Positions 36,401-44,759 of a stretch of DNA of 64,000 nucleotides are shown piece by piece (position 1 is the stretch's first letter; each line of letters opens with the position of its first letter). A model generated the notes under the pieces. It saw nothing but the letters and a program-made list of their open reading frames with translations, was not told the origin of the DNA and did no database searches. The stretch is from CAZTJA01 sp964613745. Lineage in GTDB: Bacteria > Desulfobacterota > Desulfomonilia > Desulfomonilales > Desulfomonilaceae. Location of the stretch: assembly GCA_964613745.1 (NCBI GenBank), contig CAZTJA010000003.1:31608-95607 (forward strand), read 5' to 3'. The position numbers were made by a program, and so were the translations under genes.

Positions 36401-36992
36401 CGAGGTTAATTTGGCGGCAATTTCGGAACATAAAGCAATTGAGGATCGGCTTACTTTTTTATTGGAACAGCAAAAAGATTTACAAAACGCCGTCGATTCC
36501 CTGTATTCAACAATAAGCCACATTAACAAGACCACGAGAGATCGTTTTTTGGAGACATTTGGTCTGGTAGACCGGAAATTTCAGGAAATTTTTCCCTTTT
36601 TGTTTAGAGGTGGGGACGCAAGACTCGAGTTGACGGACGAAAACGATGTTCTGGCTGCGGGAATAGAAATATATGCCCGTCCAGCCGGAAAGCGGGTGCG
36701 CAACATGGATTTATTATCCGGTGGAGAAAAAGCCCTCACGGCCGTTGCGCTTATCTTTTCCATTTTCCTCATTAAACCGTCGCCCTTCTGCCTGCTGGAC
36801 GAAGTAGATGCCCCCTTGGATGAAACCAATTTGATAAGATTTAACGAAATGCTGCGAATGCTTTCAAAACAGACCCAATTTCTCGTCATAACCCACAATA
36901 AACGGAGCATGGAAGAAGCTGACTGCCTCTACGGAGTGACAATGCCGGATCCCGGGGTTTCTCGGGTCGTTTCCGTCGAATTCAAGAATTGA
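33468..36992 (+). CDS. smc: Chromosome segregation protein SMC
   Basis: 1174 residues, standard SMC length. The N-terminal ATPase half has Walker A GPNGCGKS (31-38); coiled coils (about 165-490 and 680-1010) flank a hinge (about 500-670), and the C-terminal half has the signature LLSGGEKALTAVAL and Walker B FCLLDEVDAPLDE. It compacts and organises the chromosome with ScpA/ScpB, which are not seen here. Its 3' end overlaps the convergent radical SAM gene by 11 bases. Confidence 0.95.
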   Translation: MYIKRLEIKGFKSFPDKTVLEFKTGVTSVVGPNGCGKSNIIEAIKWVMGEQRVKSLRSKKMEEVIFTGSDNRKQISMAEVKLVLGINGDPVPSGLADYDEIMISRRLFRDGESNYEINGVRCRLSDIHDFFLDTGVGKNSYAIIEQGRVDTVVASRPEDRRSLIEEAAGISRYKSRKEAALKKLELTEHNLIRINDLVSEVKRQSNAVKKQAMKAERYRKLSEEIRMCELTLSAGKAEALSASIEVLTGNLTVRQKELIETESRSATISALLEQDRLKLLEIEKIKKNLLHDQREIDQNLARIRSLDERTHSRMAVLKDSLEKKEVDRKHAKSSLERNSDRLLELQENITREELQLADLTAAIRESELKFRGADEELNSIRRRSEELKDEIFRNLQEAATQRNKRQNLVNRSLELDSKSRKSAVDLEKLTRELADLEIEKSENRSNYLCSELHLTELKLAHEKLLERLDCIQRDRAKLNETLSQLDVILAGKSARLESLVEIQKNYSMYGSGTEFLLTLSEFEELLWGPITNLIEVDPEYRPAITSVMGSKLKDLVSPSLEISISAAATLMKEGLSRTSLILLHPISTEDRNCHLESGVVEARDVVSCSPEFEELINVLLKNVYIVNDPEVALNLHNSAACHVDVVTKEGIVITKEGRITAGNPDPFISEVFEKRDEIRILETEISTLVSQRNDSTEQLKQTDSSFLELNDQISASTRIVEDEGRKLSNLKRDSEQIEVDIKDCRKKIEVIGLETNQFLQEKEHLEDNIAVVDDVIESLSDQKTVLDKARSEALEKMEALLKATQENTQLVQELRIESARMSEQLKFHKQNFIDLQNQTKRLETLLEDLHKTISTDLNEREELSILLKANIAEEQDTLEKSKVNSENISRFSNESEALFLQLSKNESEYKSTASRIKQIENEIHSIELEKTREQQQLSSIIEQMLEKYGVHPSQFTPSSRDFSEDYISDLKTKLQDFGEVNLAAISEHKAIEDRLTFLLEQQKDLQNAVDSLYSTISHINKTTRDRFLETFGLVDRKFQEIFPFLFRGGDARLELTDENDVLAAGIEIYARPAGKRVRNMDLLSGGEKALTAVALIFSIFLIKPSPFCLLDEVDAPLDETNLIRFNEMLRMLSKQTQFLVITHNKRSMEEADCLYGVTMPDPGVSRVVSVEFKN

Positions 36993-38388
36993 CGGCTCTA
37001 TTGTAATTTTTTGCAAAAGCGCTGAAATCCGAGAACTCTTTATCCAAATCGAACCCAATCCTGTCGGAATGTGTGGACAATCCCTGGTGGAACCAGCGAT
37101 ACCATCGATCTATTTCGGACGGTGGTACACTTACCAATTGATTGAAAAGGTCAGTACCTGGATACGGCGTAACCATGTTAACTTCGACGTAATCGGGACG
37201 AGCCTGCAATATGAGTTTTTTTGAAAGTTCGATATCTTCAGGGGTCTCAGTGGGAAATCCGACCATGAAAAAAGCATGAGATCTGATTCCGGCATTTCTT
37301 AAGAGATTTATGGCGTTTGAAACCTGCTGGTTGGTTTCCCCTTTTCTGATCAACTTAAGAATTTTTGGGCTACCGCTTTCTACACCGAGTGTGACTCGTT
37401 TGAAACCGGCTAGGGCCATCTTATCGACTATTTTCTCATCAAGAGTGTCAGCTCGAACACCGCCGGTGAACTCAACATTTCGCCAATTTAGTTCTATGAT
37501 CCTATCGAGAAGATCGATTGTACGATTCTTATTAACTGTAAAAGTGTCGTCCACGATTTTAATCACGTGAGCGTTTGCAGGGCCTGGACCATTACTTAGA
37601 CTTTCCTCGTTGAACTTCTTGATTTGTCTCAGTTCCCCGATTATGGAATCAACGGATCTGAGCCGGACGCGGCGGCCCCAGATGTTACGAGACGCACAAT
37701 ATGCGCAATCGAAAGGGCACCCCCTTCCAGTCATGAGAACATCTCCGAAATAATCCTCGCGATTTATAATTGACCGATCGGGAAAGGGAATCTCATCAAG
37801 ATTCTCAACCAGGTTTCCTCGGCGGTTAATGTGGATTTCATCCCCATCTCTCCAACATAAAGAAGCAGTCGATAAAAGATTTTGTTTTGATGAAAGAGCG
37901 TTCATAAATTCCGATAATGCGATTTCTCCTTCACCCGAAATGACGTAATCCGCTGATGTATATCTCATGCTCTGCTCGGGTAACACGGTTGGATGACTAC
38001 CACCTAAGATGACCGGTAACTGGAATTTTTTTAATTTCTGCACAATAGTTCGGACGGTATCCATGTTGCCTGAGTTACACGTAATACCCACTAGGTCGGG
38101 TTTCTTATCCATAATTGCGGATTCAAGTCTTATCCAAATTGCGTGTTCCGGATCATTGATAGTTGATATCATTTCCGGAATGGCCGATTGCATTCTCTCC
38201 TCAGGATCGATAGCAGAGTCATTGAAAGCCGGTGCACAATTTTCTCCATCGACAATGTACGCCTGGTGTTGGGTTTTTTTTCTAATGTAAGTTGCCAAAT
38301 AGAGTAAATTTAATGGATAGGTCTTCATCTTTGGGTTGTTTACGCCGAACAATGCGTAAAAAGGTGGTCGAACTAAGACTATGTTCAT
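36982..38388 (-). CDS. B12-binding domain radical SAM protein
   Basis: 468 residues. An N-terminal B12-binding-like Rossmann domain (about 1-160, with LVGITCNSG and ILGGSHPTVLP) is followed by a radical SAM barrel with CxxxCxxC (C224, C228, C231: CPFDCAYC) and a C-terminal FMVGFPTETPED segment. Relatives are methyltransferases or ring-forming enzymes, often in cell-envelope or hopanoid pathways. ATG 38388 overlaps the stop of the upstream glycosyltransferase (ATGA), so both are translationally coupled and the substrate is probably glycan- or lipid-like. Convergent overlap with smc. Confidence 0.88.
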   Translation of the reverse strand: MNIVLVRPPFYALFGVNNPKMKTYPLNLLYLATYIRKKTQHQAYIVDGENCAPAFNDSAIDPEERMQSAIPEMISTINDPEHAIWIRLESAIMDKKPDLVGITCNSGNMDTVRTIVQKLKKFQLPVILGGSHPTVLPEQSMRYTSADYVISGEGEIALSEFMNALSSKQNLLSTASLCWRDGDEIHINRRGNLVENLDEIPFPDRSIINREDYFGDVLMTGRGCPFDCAYCASRNIWGRRVRLRSVDSIIGELRQIKKFNEESLSNGPGPANAHVIKIVDDTFTVNKNRTIDLLDRIIELNWRNVEFTGGVRADTLDEKIVDKMALAGFKRVTLGVESGSPKILKLIRKGETNQQVSNAINLLRNAGIRSHAFFMVGFPTETPEDIELSKKLILQARPDYVEVNMVTPYPGTDLFNQLVSVPPSEIDRWYRWFHQGLSTHSDRIGFDLDKEFSDFSAFAKNYNRAVNS

Positions 38389-39440
38389 GAGCAATCCCGA
38401 TTGTCTAAAAGTATGCGGTTAAAAAGATTTGCTAAAACTTGCGCTCTTTGTTTCCATGAATGCTCTTTTGCCATGTATCCCTTTGTTTCAATTCTCTGTT
38501 GTTCGAAATCAGTATTCAGGACTTCAATAATTCTGTTTTCCAGATCCGATATATTGCCGAATTCAAAAATGCGACCTAACCCTGTAGTCCCGATCAGATC
38601 ATTATTGACTATGCACTCTTCCGAAACTACTGGGAGACCGGCTCTCAGATAATTGTATATCTTTGAAAGATCATTTTCGAACACGTGTGGACCCGGAGCG
38701 AGTGCCAATCCCACTCTTGCAAACATTATGTAATTCCATAACTCTTGTTCGGGCATTTCACCGTGATCGATAATCAGCTCGGTCAGCTCACTATCGCATG
38801 AATTACCATATAGGGATATTTTGTTAAGGCCAATCAGATGGATTCGACATGTCTTGCTCAGTCTTGAGGCCAGTTCATTCAAGACGGCCAGAATTCGCGG
38901 TGCCGCGACGCTGCCGAGAAACAATAATGGATAGTAATTTTCGGTATAGGGATTATCCCCTTGGTCCGGCAAGGTCGTGGGGCAACCGGTGGGGACAATG
39001 GCAATTTCCTGTTTTGATCCATAGAATCGAGTCCAACGCCGGTGATTGAAAACGTTGTTGAGTACCAGTCCGGAAGCTCTCTCTTTGATCATGTCCTGAC
39101 AATAAAGCAATTCCGATCTGTTCCGTTCGTCTCTCTCCGGCAACTGAGCATCAACAATTCGCACCAGTCTGGAAACTATAGGCCCCCGGAAATCTTTAAC
39201 CAACCGTATCGATTGATGATAACAAGTCTTTACTAAATCGAAGTAACCGGATACCTTTAAAATGCTTAGGGGACGAACGGAGATTCCGGAATCCAGGACG
39301 AATTCCCGGCCAACCGGAGCTACTATCTCGACGTCCAAGCCTAAGCTATGAAGTTCCTGAGTAACAGCCCTCAATCTAACCAGATCGATACCGGTTGGAG
39401 AACAGCAGGGATCTTTATGAAACACAACGCCGATTCTCAT
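38385..39440 (-). CDS. Glycosyltransferase, GT4-like
   Basis: 351 residues with a GT-B-like layout: an N-terminal acceptor half (VVFHKDPCCSPTGIDLVRLRAVTQEL) and a C-terminal donor half with NDLSKIYNYLRAGLPVVSEE, a relaxed form of the GT4 ExGxxxxEAxAxGxPV motif. The clear E-x7-E pair is not obvious, so activity or donor may differ from classical GT4. Divergent from the next glycosyltransferase with only 43 bases between; translationally coupled to the radical SAM gene downstream. Start ATG 39440. Confidence 0.7.
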   Translation of the reverse strand: MRIGVVFHKDPCCSPTGIDLVRLRAVTQELHSLGLDVEIVAPVGREFVLDSGISVRPLSILKVSGYFDLVKTCYHQSIRLVKDFRGPIVSRLVRIVDAQLPERDERNRSELLYCQDMIKERASGLVLNNVFNHRRWTRFYGSKQEIAIVPTGCPTTLPDQGDNPYTENYYPLLFLGSVAAPRILAVLNELASRLSKTCRIHLIGLNKISLYGNSCDSELTELIIDHGEMPEQELWNYIMFARVGLALAPGPHVFENDLSKIYNYLRAGLPVVSEECIVNNDLIGTTGLGRIFEFGNISDLENRIIEVLNTDFEQQRIETKGYMAKEHSWKQRAQVLANLFNRILLDNRDCS

Positions 39441-39483
39441 TTACAAACCTAAGATCTAATTTCGAATCGACTATATCGCAATA

Positions 39484-40662
39484 ATGAATGGCCATAAAGT
39501 CTGCATAGTAACCCCTGAATTTCCCCCTTTTCAGTGGGGAGGATTGGCGAGAACCGCCGAACGTGTTGCAAAACATGCTCGGGATGCCGGCATGATTGTG
39601 CACGTTGCACATTTTCAAGTTGACGCACATTCATTTGTGCTCTTAGACGAAAACAGAGAAACCGAAATTGCAGAGGGTTTGACGGTCCACCACATACGTC
39701 TTGGCAAAGAAGGTTCTTTCAATACTTGCCGAGACCTCTGGGATTGTCCACACACTCTTACATTGCAGATGATGTACCAATCGCTGCAAATGCTTCAAAA
39801 CGAGTTCTCTTACAATCTTTTCCACTCTTTTTTTCTGTATCCGGTAGGTTACGTGGTCGGACTCATAGCTAAATATTACTCAGTGCCGACAATTGCGACA
39901 ATAGTTGGTAATGATATAAAGAAATACCTATTTAGCCCCGAAAAAACCGCCGTTTGCAAGAGTGGTTTAGAAAATGCGGACTTGGTGGTGGGGTTGAGTA
40001 GCGACTTAGTTGGTATGGCAAACAGTTTAGTGCCGATTTTTGGAAAATCACGAGTAATCTTCAACTCGGTTGAGTTACCGGAATTCGAGAAATATCCAAG
40101 TAGACGTTCATGCGAGGAATTCAAAATAGGGTGTGCGGGAATTTTCAAATACGCTAAAGGTCTTCCTTATTTGTTCAAAGCGATAGCCGCGGCTAAACAC
40201 AAATCTAAAATTCGTTTGGAATTGTGTGGTGATTTGCGCTCTTCCGAGGAAGAAATTTTTGATTATATGCTGAATACTTCGGGAATACGCGGCCAACTTA
40301 CCTGGCTTGGTCCTCTCCAACATGAAAAAATTTACGATTGGTTAAAATCTTTGGATGTTTTCGTGCTCCCATCTCTGACGGAGGGTTGTCCAAACATTTT
40401 AATGGAGGCTTTGGCTTGCGGGACTCCGTGTATTGCAACAAAGACGGGCGCAATTCCTGATTTGATCGAGAATTCATTATCAGGATTGCTGGTGCCGTGG
40501 GGTGACTCAAAGAGTTTGGCCGATGCACTGGATTACATGTTGGATAACCCCGATCGAGCAGTCACTATGGGCACAAATGGTCGTCATAGAATGGAGAGGT
40601 TCTCTCCTCAAAGAGAATTTCAGGCCTGGAAAAACATTTATTCCGAATTGATGAATTGTTGA
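39484..40662 (+). CDS. Glycosyltransferase family 4 protein
   Basis: 392 residues, classical GT-B fold. N-terminal TPEFPPFQWGGLARTAERVAKH is the typical GT4 entry loop; the C-terminal half has GIFKYAKGLPYLFKAIA, LGPLQHEKIYDWLKSLDVFVLPSLTEGCPNILMEALACGTPCI, with the acidic pair of the GT4 signature. It transfers a sugar from a nucleotide donor to a glycan acceptor, retaining configuration. Start ATG 39484. Its stop overlaps the methyltransferase start (TGATG). Confidence 0.88.
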   Translation: MNGHKVCIVTPEFPPFQWGGLARTAERVAKHARDAGMIVHVAHFQVDAHSFVLLDENRETEIAEGLTVHHIRLGKEGSFNTCRDLWDCPHTLTLQMMYQSLQMLQNEFSYNLFHSFFLYPVGYVVGLIAKYYSVPTIATIVGNDIKKYLFSPEKTAVCKSGLENADLVVGLSSDLVGMANSLVPIFGKSRVIFNSVELPEFEKYPSRRSCEEFKIGCAGIFKYAKGLPYLFKAIAAAKHKSKIRLELCGDLRSSEEEIFDYMLNTSGIRGQLTWLGPLQHEKIYDWLKSLDVFVLPSLTEGCPNILMEALACGTPCIATKTGAIPDLIENSLSGLLVPWGDSKSLADALDYMLDNPDRAVTMGTNGRHRMERFSPQREFQAWKNIYSELMNC

Positions 40663-41540
40663 TGGATCGCAAGACATACCCCGACAATCACTGGCTCAAA
40701 TCTTCAGATCCGGCACATGTTCTCAGAAGGTATCTTGAACAACAATCCAAGCCATACAGCAAAATAAAAAATCATTTTGTTAAGGAGTTGTTGGGTGATC
40801 TTCGTGGAAAGAAGTTCATCGATTTTGGATGTGGCGGCGGAATGTTCACGGTCTATGCTGCTGAAAGCGGAGCCGATATGGTTTTGGCGGTGGATGCCGA
40901 ATACTCGGTTTTATCGGCTGCTAAGTATCACGTTCAACAGCAGGGAATCGATGCATCATGTACTTTCATCCACTCGGTTGAGTTTCCGTCCGCTAAATCA
41001 GGAATGCTGTTTGATGTCATTCTGATGAAGGATGTTATTGAACATGTGCAGGATGACGATCAGTTGCTGATGAGGGCATCCGAATCCCTCGCCCCAGGCG
41101 GAAGGCTTGTTGTCAGTACTCAAAACAGTCTTTCTCTCAATTATGTTCTCGAAGGAGGATATAAAAAGTATTTAAAGGGAGATAAGAATTGGTGTGGGTG
41201 GGATGAAACTCATTTACGCTTTTATACGGGGACGAGCTTGGGTACTAAACTAAGAAACTACGGATTAAAGCCGGTCGCATGGAGATCCGTGTATCTCATT
41301 CCGTACAAAGTGTCCGTACCGTTCCGAAAAAAGATTTTGTATGTTCGTTCAGTATCGCATTTGGACAGGTATTTAGGACGATATTTTCCCTTTAATCGAT
41401 TAGGTTGGAATATTATCATAGCTGCAGAGAAATCACCGTTGGTTCCAAAAAAAGTTCACTCGAAACATCTGAATCGATCAGCTCTAAAAACCCCCGTCCA
41501 AATACGTCCTATTCCTGTTAACCGAGATGCAATCAATTAA
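40662..41540 (+). CDS. SAM-dependent class I methyltransferase
   Basis: 292 residues. The SAM-binding motif DFGCGGGMFTVYAAESGA (about 52-69), the acidic end of strand 2 (AVDAEYSVLSAA), MKDVIEHVQDDDQLL and LAPGGRLVVST define a Methyltransf_11/23 fold. The final ~65 residues are basic and could bind an acceptor or membrane. The one-base overlap (TGATG) with the GT4 gene says the two act on the same product, probably methylating a sugar. Start ATG 40662. Confidence 0.85.
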   Translation: MDRKTYPDNHWLKSSDPAHVLRRYLEQQSKPYSKIKNHFVKELLGDLRGKKFIDFGCGGGMFTVYAAESGADMVLAVDAEYSVLSAAKYHVQQQGIDASCTFIHSVEFPSAKSGMLFDVILMKDVIEHVQDDDQLLMRASESLAPGGRLVVSTQNSLSLNYVLEGGYKKYLKGDKNWCGWDETHLRFYTGTSLGTKLRNYGLKPVAWRSVYLIPYKVSVPFRKKILYVRSVSHLDRYLGRYFPFNRLGWNIIIAAEKSPLVPKKVHSKHLNRSALKTPVQIRPIPVNRDAIN

Positions 41541-41561
41541 ATATGATTACGCCAATTCCGG

Positions 41562-42353
41562 TTAGGAAACTCTTGCTGCGATTCTGCTCTCGATTCGATC
41601 CATTATCTTGGACATTATCTGACCTGCGCCACCCAAGAGTAGGATGTCACAAACCTGCTTATGTAGAGCGGAAGGTTCCATATTGATCTCGATAACGGTG
41701 GCCGGTGGATATTTGAGCTTCACGGATATGGGAATCTGAGCGGCCGGAAAAACCTGCAATGCGGTTCCAATGACCAATAAAACATCACATTTTTGCGATT
41801 GTACTTGAGAGGTCATCAGGGCTTTTGATGGAATAGCTTCCCCGAAGAAAACGGCATCTGGTTTGAGTAATCCTCCGCATTTAAGACATTTGGGAGTCTC
41901 CTCATTTCCGGTTTCCAGCCGATCTTCAACTTTGCTGATGGGTTCGACTGCTCGACACTTCATACAGGCGGCTCTCAGGAGATTTCCATGAAACTCGACC
42001 ACTTCTATGGAACCGGCACGCTGATGGAGACTATCTACGTTCTGGGTGATTAAACATTTAATTATTCCTAACTGCTCCAGTCTGGCTAGGGCATAATGGG
42101 CACTATTCGGATCTGCCGAGGCTAGGTCAAAGTCGCCGGACGATTTGAGTTGAAGGTGGAGTCTCCAGAATCTTGCCGGATTCTGCAGAAATCGATCGAT
42201 CGAGAATTCACCCGGATCAACTCTAGTCCACAGACCGCCCGGGCTTCGAAAATCGGGAATACCTGATTCCGTACTGATGCCTGCTCCCGTTAGAGCTACT
42301 GCGTTTTTGGCTGAAAATAATATATCTGCAGCTTGATTTATCAGTTCTTCCAT
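41562..42353 (-). CDS. cobB: NAD-dependent protein deacylase, sirtuin (SIR2 family)
   Basis: 263 residues. NAD-binding GAGIS and PDFR (about 23-36), TQNVDSLH (103-110), catalytic His H122 in EFHGN, and the structural zinc Cys pairs C130/C133 and C156/C159 are all intact. It removes acetyl or acyl groups from lysines of enzymes such as acetyl-CoA synthetase. Start ATG 42353 has AAGGAG about six bases upstream. Monocistronic; convergent with the methyltransferase and divergent from the ECF sigma operon. Confidence 0.93.
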   Translation of the reverse strand: MEELINQAADILFSAKNAVALTGAGISTESGIPDFRSPGGLWTRVDPGEFSIDRFLQNPARFWRLHLQLKSSGDFDLASADPNSAHYALARLEQLGIIKCLITQNVDSLHQRAGSIEVVEFHGNLLRAACMKCRAVEPISKVEDRLETGNEETPKCLKCGGLLKPDAVFFGEAIPSKALMTSQVQSQKCDVLLVIGTALQVFPAAQIPISVKLKYPPATVIEINMEPSALHKQVCDILLLGGAGQIMSKIMDRIESRIAARVS

Positions 42354-42545
42354 TTGATCTCCTTATACTCATCAGAAATATATAAAAACCATGAATTTTG
42401 CGCAACAATCCCTTATTCGAGGCGCGGCGGAGTCTCAGTCCAGTTCGTCAACAAGGAAAAAGTTTTCAATGATTACGAACAAATACGGCCGGATTGAAAC
42501 AAATAAATAAGACAAATGTTGTGTAGGTTCGGAAGGGGTTATCCC

Positions 42546-42575
42546 TTGACATAGTTGTAGAATCGAGATTATGGT
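42546..42575 (+). promoter_or_regulatory. Promoter region of the sigma/anti-sigma/trxAB operon
   Basis: TTGACA at 42546-42551, an 18-bp spacer and TATGGT at 42570-42575 fit a sigma-70 promoter with a ~14-base leader. Overlapping it, GGAAG (42531-42535), 18 bases and GTTG (42554-42557) resembles the GGAAT-N18-GTT type recognised by SigR-like ECF factors, which would permit autoregulation. Confidence 0.5.
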
Positions 42576-42595
42576 TACTCAATAGGGAAAGTACA

Positions 42596-43231
42596 TTGTC
42601 AATGAGAACTACTAAATCAGGGGCTGATGAGGACCGAGTAATCGTGGCTAAGGTCATCGCTGGTGACTACTCGGCTTTTGAATTTCTTGTGGAAAAATAC
42701 CAAGCACGCATATTCAGACATATACGAAAAATGGTTCGCGACAATGAGCAAGCAGAAGACTTGCTGCAAGAGACTTTTCTCAACGCCTATAAAGGGCTTG
42801 AGGGTTTCTCCGGAGCATCTTCTTTTTCTACTTGGCTGTTTCGAATCGCTACGAATACGAGTTTGATGTTTCTTAGAAAGAATCGTCCCGAGAGCGTTGA
42901 ATACGATGACGAAATCGGTGGACGATCTGATCTCAATTATCATCATTCTGCGCCGGAATTCCTTAAAACTCCATTGGAAATACTCCTATCGAATGAAGGA
43001 AAACAGAAGATAGAAAAAGCAATTGATGAACTCCCCGTAATGTATCGATCCGTGCTGGTTTTGAGAGATGTTGAAGGCTTTTCATTGGAAGAAGTATCGA
43101 AAATAATGGATTCATCCATTGCTGCAGTGAAATCGCGATTACATAGGGCAAGAAATTTTGTCAGAGAGACTTTGACTTCTTATTATATAGAGAGAGATCT
43201 TGTATCCGAACATCGGAGGGCTTCAAATTGA
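42596..43231 (+). CDS. ECF-type RNA polymerase sigma factor
   Basis: 211 residues. Region 2 (about 15-90: FLVEKYQARIFRHIRKMVRDNEQAEDLLQETFLNAYKGL) and region 4 (about 140-195: IDELPVMYRSVLVLRDVEGFSLEEVSKIMDSSIAAVKSRLHRAR) are both complete and joined by an acidic linker, the RpoE/ECF architecture. It directs RNA polymerase to stress promoters. TTG 42596 has GGGA seven bases upstream; ATG 42602 is the alternative. Its stop overlaps the start of the zinc anti-sigma gene, and trxA-trxB follow, pointing to a thiol-stress regulon. Confidence 0.92.
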   Translation: MSMRTTKSGADEDRVIVAKVIAGDYSAFEFLVEKYQARIFRHIRKMVRDNEQAEDLLQETFLNAYKGLEGFSGASSFSTWLFRIATNTSLMFLRKNRPESVEYDDEIGGRSDLNYHHSAPEFLKTPLEILLSNEGKQKIEKAIDELPVMYRSVLVLRDVEGFSLEEVSKIMDSSIAAVKSRLHRARNFVRETLTSYYIERDLVSEHRRASN

Positions 43232-43464
43232 AGGAAAACTGCAAATTCTTTTGCGACCGTCTTTCCGATTACCTGGATGGAGAAGTTGGAGATAACGAGT
43301 GCCGGCTCATTGAAGAACATCTGGACGTTTGTCCGCCTTGCGCAATACTGTTCGAATCATTGAAGACGACGGTAGATCTGTGTGGTAAGTGTGTTTGCGA
43401 AGACATCCCGGAAAATTTGAAGCTACGTTTGCGGGAATTCTTACGAGTGCATTGTAATAAATAG
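43228..43464 (+). CDS. Cysteine-rich zinc-binding anti-sigma factor (ZAS, RsrA-like)
   Basis: 78 residues, soluble, no membrane helix. It has the ZAS signature Hx3Cx2C (H31, C35, C38: HLDVCPPC) and nine Cys in all (5, 9, 25, 35, 38, 52, 55, 57, 76). Shifted by six residues, C5, C25, H31, C35 and C38 fall on RsrA C11, C31, H37, C41 and C44, and C55/C57 lie near C61/C62. In RsrA oxidation of these cysteines releases zinc and frees SigR. TTG 43228 overlaps the sigma stop (TTGA) and has CGGAGGG seven bases upstream. The role here is inferred from pattern and from trxA/trxB next door. Confidence 0.88.
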   Translation: MKENCKFFCDRLSDYLDGEVGDNECRLIEEHLDVCPPCAILFESLKTTVDLCGKCVCEDIPENLKLRLREFLRVHCNK

Positions 43465-43490
43465 TTACGTTTAATCGAGAGGAGATGACT

Positions 43491-43826
43491 ATGGCGGAAA
43501 ACGAAAACCTGCTCAATGTTACTGATGATGATTTTGATCAGCAGATACTGAAAGCGGACTTGCCTGCTTTGGTTGACTTTTGGGCTGCATGGTGCGGACC
43601 GTGCCGCACGGTCGGACCAGTTGTTGAGGAATTGGCCGGGGAGTATGCAGGCAAAATCAAAGTGGCGAAATTGAATGTTGATGATAATAAGCAAACCCCC
43701 GGTAAATACGGTGTTCGCGGTATCCCCACGCTAATGCTTTTTAAGAACGGGGAAGTGGTGGATCAGATCGTGGGTGCTGTGCCCAAGAGCAGAATTAAGG
43801 AGCTTTTGGACAAGGTCACCGGATGA
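43491..43826 (+). CDS. trxA: Thioredoxin
   Basis: 111 residues, a single thioredoxin fold with the redox motif WCGPC (C35, C38) and the cis-Pro of RGIPTLMLF. It reduces protein disulfides using electrons from TrxB. ATG 43491 has GAGGAG six bases upstream and is preferred to ATG 43485. It is 26 bases after the anti-sigma gene, and its stop overlaps the trxB start (ATGA), so it belongs to the same operon. Confidence 0.95.
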   Translation: MAENENLLNVTDDDFDQQILKADLPALVDFWAAWCGPCRTVGPVVEELAGEYAGKIKVAKLNVDDNKQTPGKYGVRGIPTLMLFKNGEVVDQIVGAVPKSRIKELLDKVTG

Positions 43827-44740
43827 AAACGGATCTCATAATTCTGGGAGGAGGTCCTGCGGGACTCACTGCCGGTATGTATGCGGCGAGGGCCAGGATA
43901 CCGCTGATCATCATAGAACGCGGTATGACCGGCGGACAAATGGCGGCCACAGAGAAAGTAGATAATTACCCAGGTTTTCCTGATCCTGTTTTCGGATATG
44001 ATTTGGCCCAAAAAATGGAGTCGCAAGCCAAGAAGTTCGGGGCCGTCATTCACCAAGCAGATATTTTGGAAATCCAAAAAAACGCCGGTGGTTTCTCGGT
44101 AGTAACTCAATCGGATGAAGTTTTCGAATGTCGGGCAATAATTCTTGCTACAGGCGCCAGCCCAGTAAAACTCGGAATCCCGGGTGAGGTGGAATTAGCA
44201 GGACGTGGGGTGAGTTATTGTGCCGTTTGTGATGGGCCGTTTTTTTCGGGATTCAACGTGGCAGTAATCGGAGGCGGCGATTCGGCCGTTGAAGAAGCTA
44301 TTTACCTGACGAGGTTTGCGGACCAGGTTCATCTGATACATCGTCGTGATAAGCTTCGCGCAGTCAAAGAGATCCAGGAAAAAGCTTTTACTGAACCGAA
44401 GATCAAGATTCACTGGAACTCGGTTCCAGTTGAAATTTCCGGCGATAAAGAAGTGAAAGGATTAGAAATAAGATCCACCGTGGACGGCAGTAGGGAAGTT
44501 TTGGACGTAGGCGGTGTATTCTTTTACGTAGGGATAAGACCAAATGCCGAGTCGATACACGGTTTGGTAGAAACGGATCAACAAGGGTTTGTTATAACGG
44601 ACAATCGCATGGCATCTTCGGAACCGGGTATATTCGCAGCCGGTGATATTCGAGCAAAAATTTTAAGGCAGATTTCCACAGCGGTGGGCGATGGGGCACT
44701 TGCGGCATACAGTGCCCAACAGTTTCTAGAATCTCATTAA
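43823..44740 (+). CDS. trxB: Thioredoxin-disulfide reductase
   Basis: 305 residues. FAD-binding GGGPAGLTAGMYAAR (9-23), redox-active CAVC (C133, C136), NADPH-binding GGGDSAVEEA with the basic HRRDKLRA for the 2'-phosphate, and C-terminal GIFAAGDIRAKILRQI are intact. This is the low-molecular-weight bacterial type and keeps TrxA reduced with NADPH. Coupled to trxA by an ATGA overlap; followed by a strong terminator at 44760-44795. Confidence 0.95.
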   Translation: MKTDLIILGGGPAGLTAGMYAARARIPLIIIERGMTGGQMAATEKVDNYPGFPDPVFGYDLAQKMESQAKKFGAVIHQADILEIQKNAGGFSVVTQSDEVFECRAIILATGASPVKLGIPGEVELAGRGVSYCAVCDGPFFSGFNVAVIGGGDSAVEEAIYLTRFADQVHLIHRRDKLRAVKEIQEKAFTEPKIKIHWNSVPVEISGDKEVKGLEIRSTVDGSREVLDVGGVFFYVGIRPNAESIHGLVETDQQGFVITDNRMASSEPGIFAAGDIRAKILRQISTAVGDGALAAYSAQQFLESH

Positions 44741-44759
44741 TTTATTTGTTGATTGCTAC

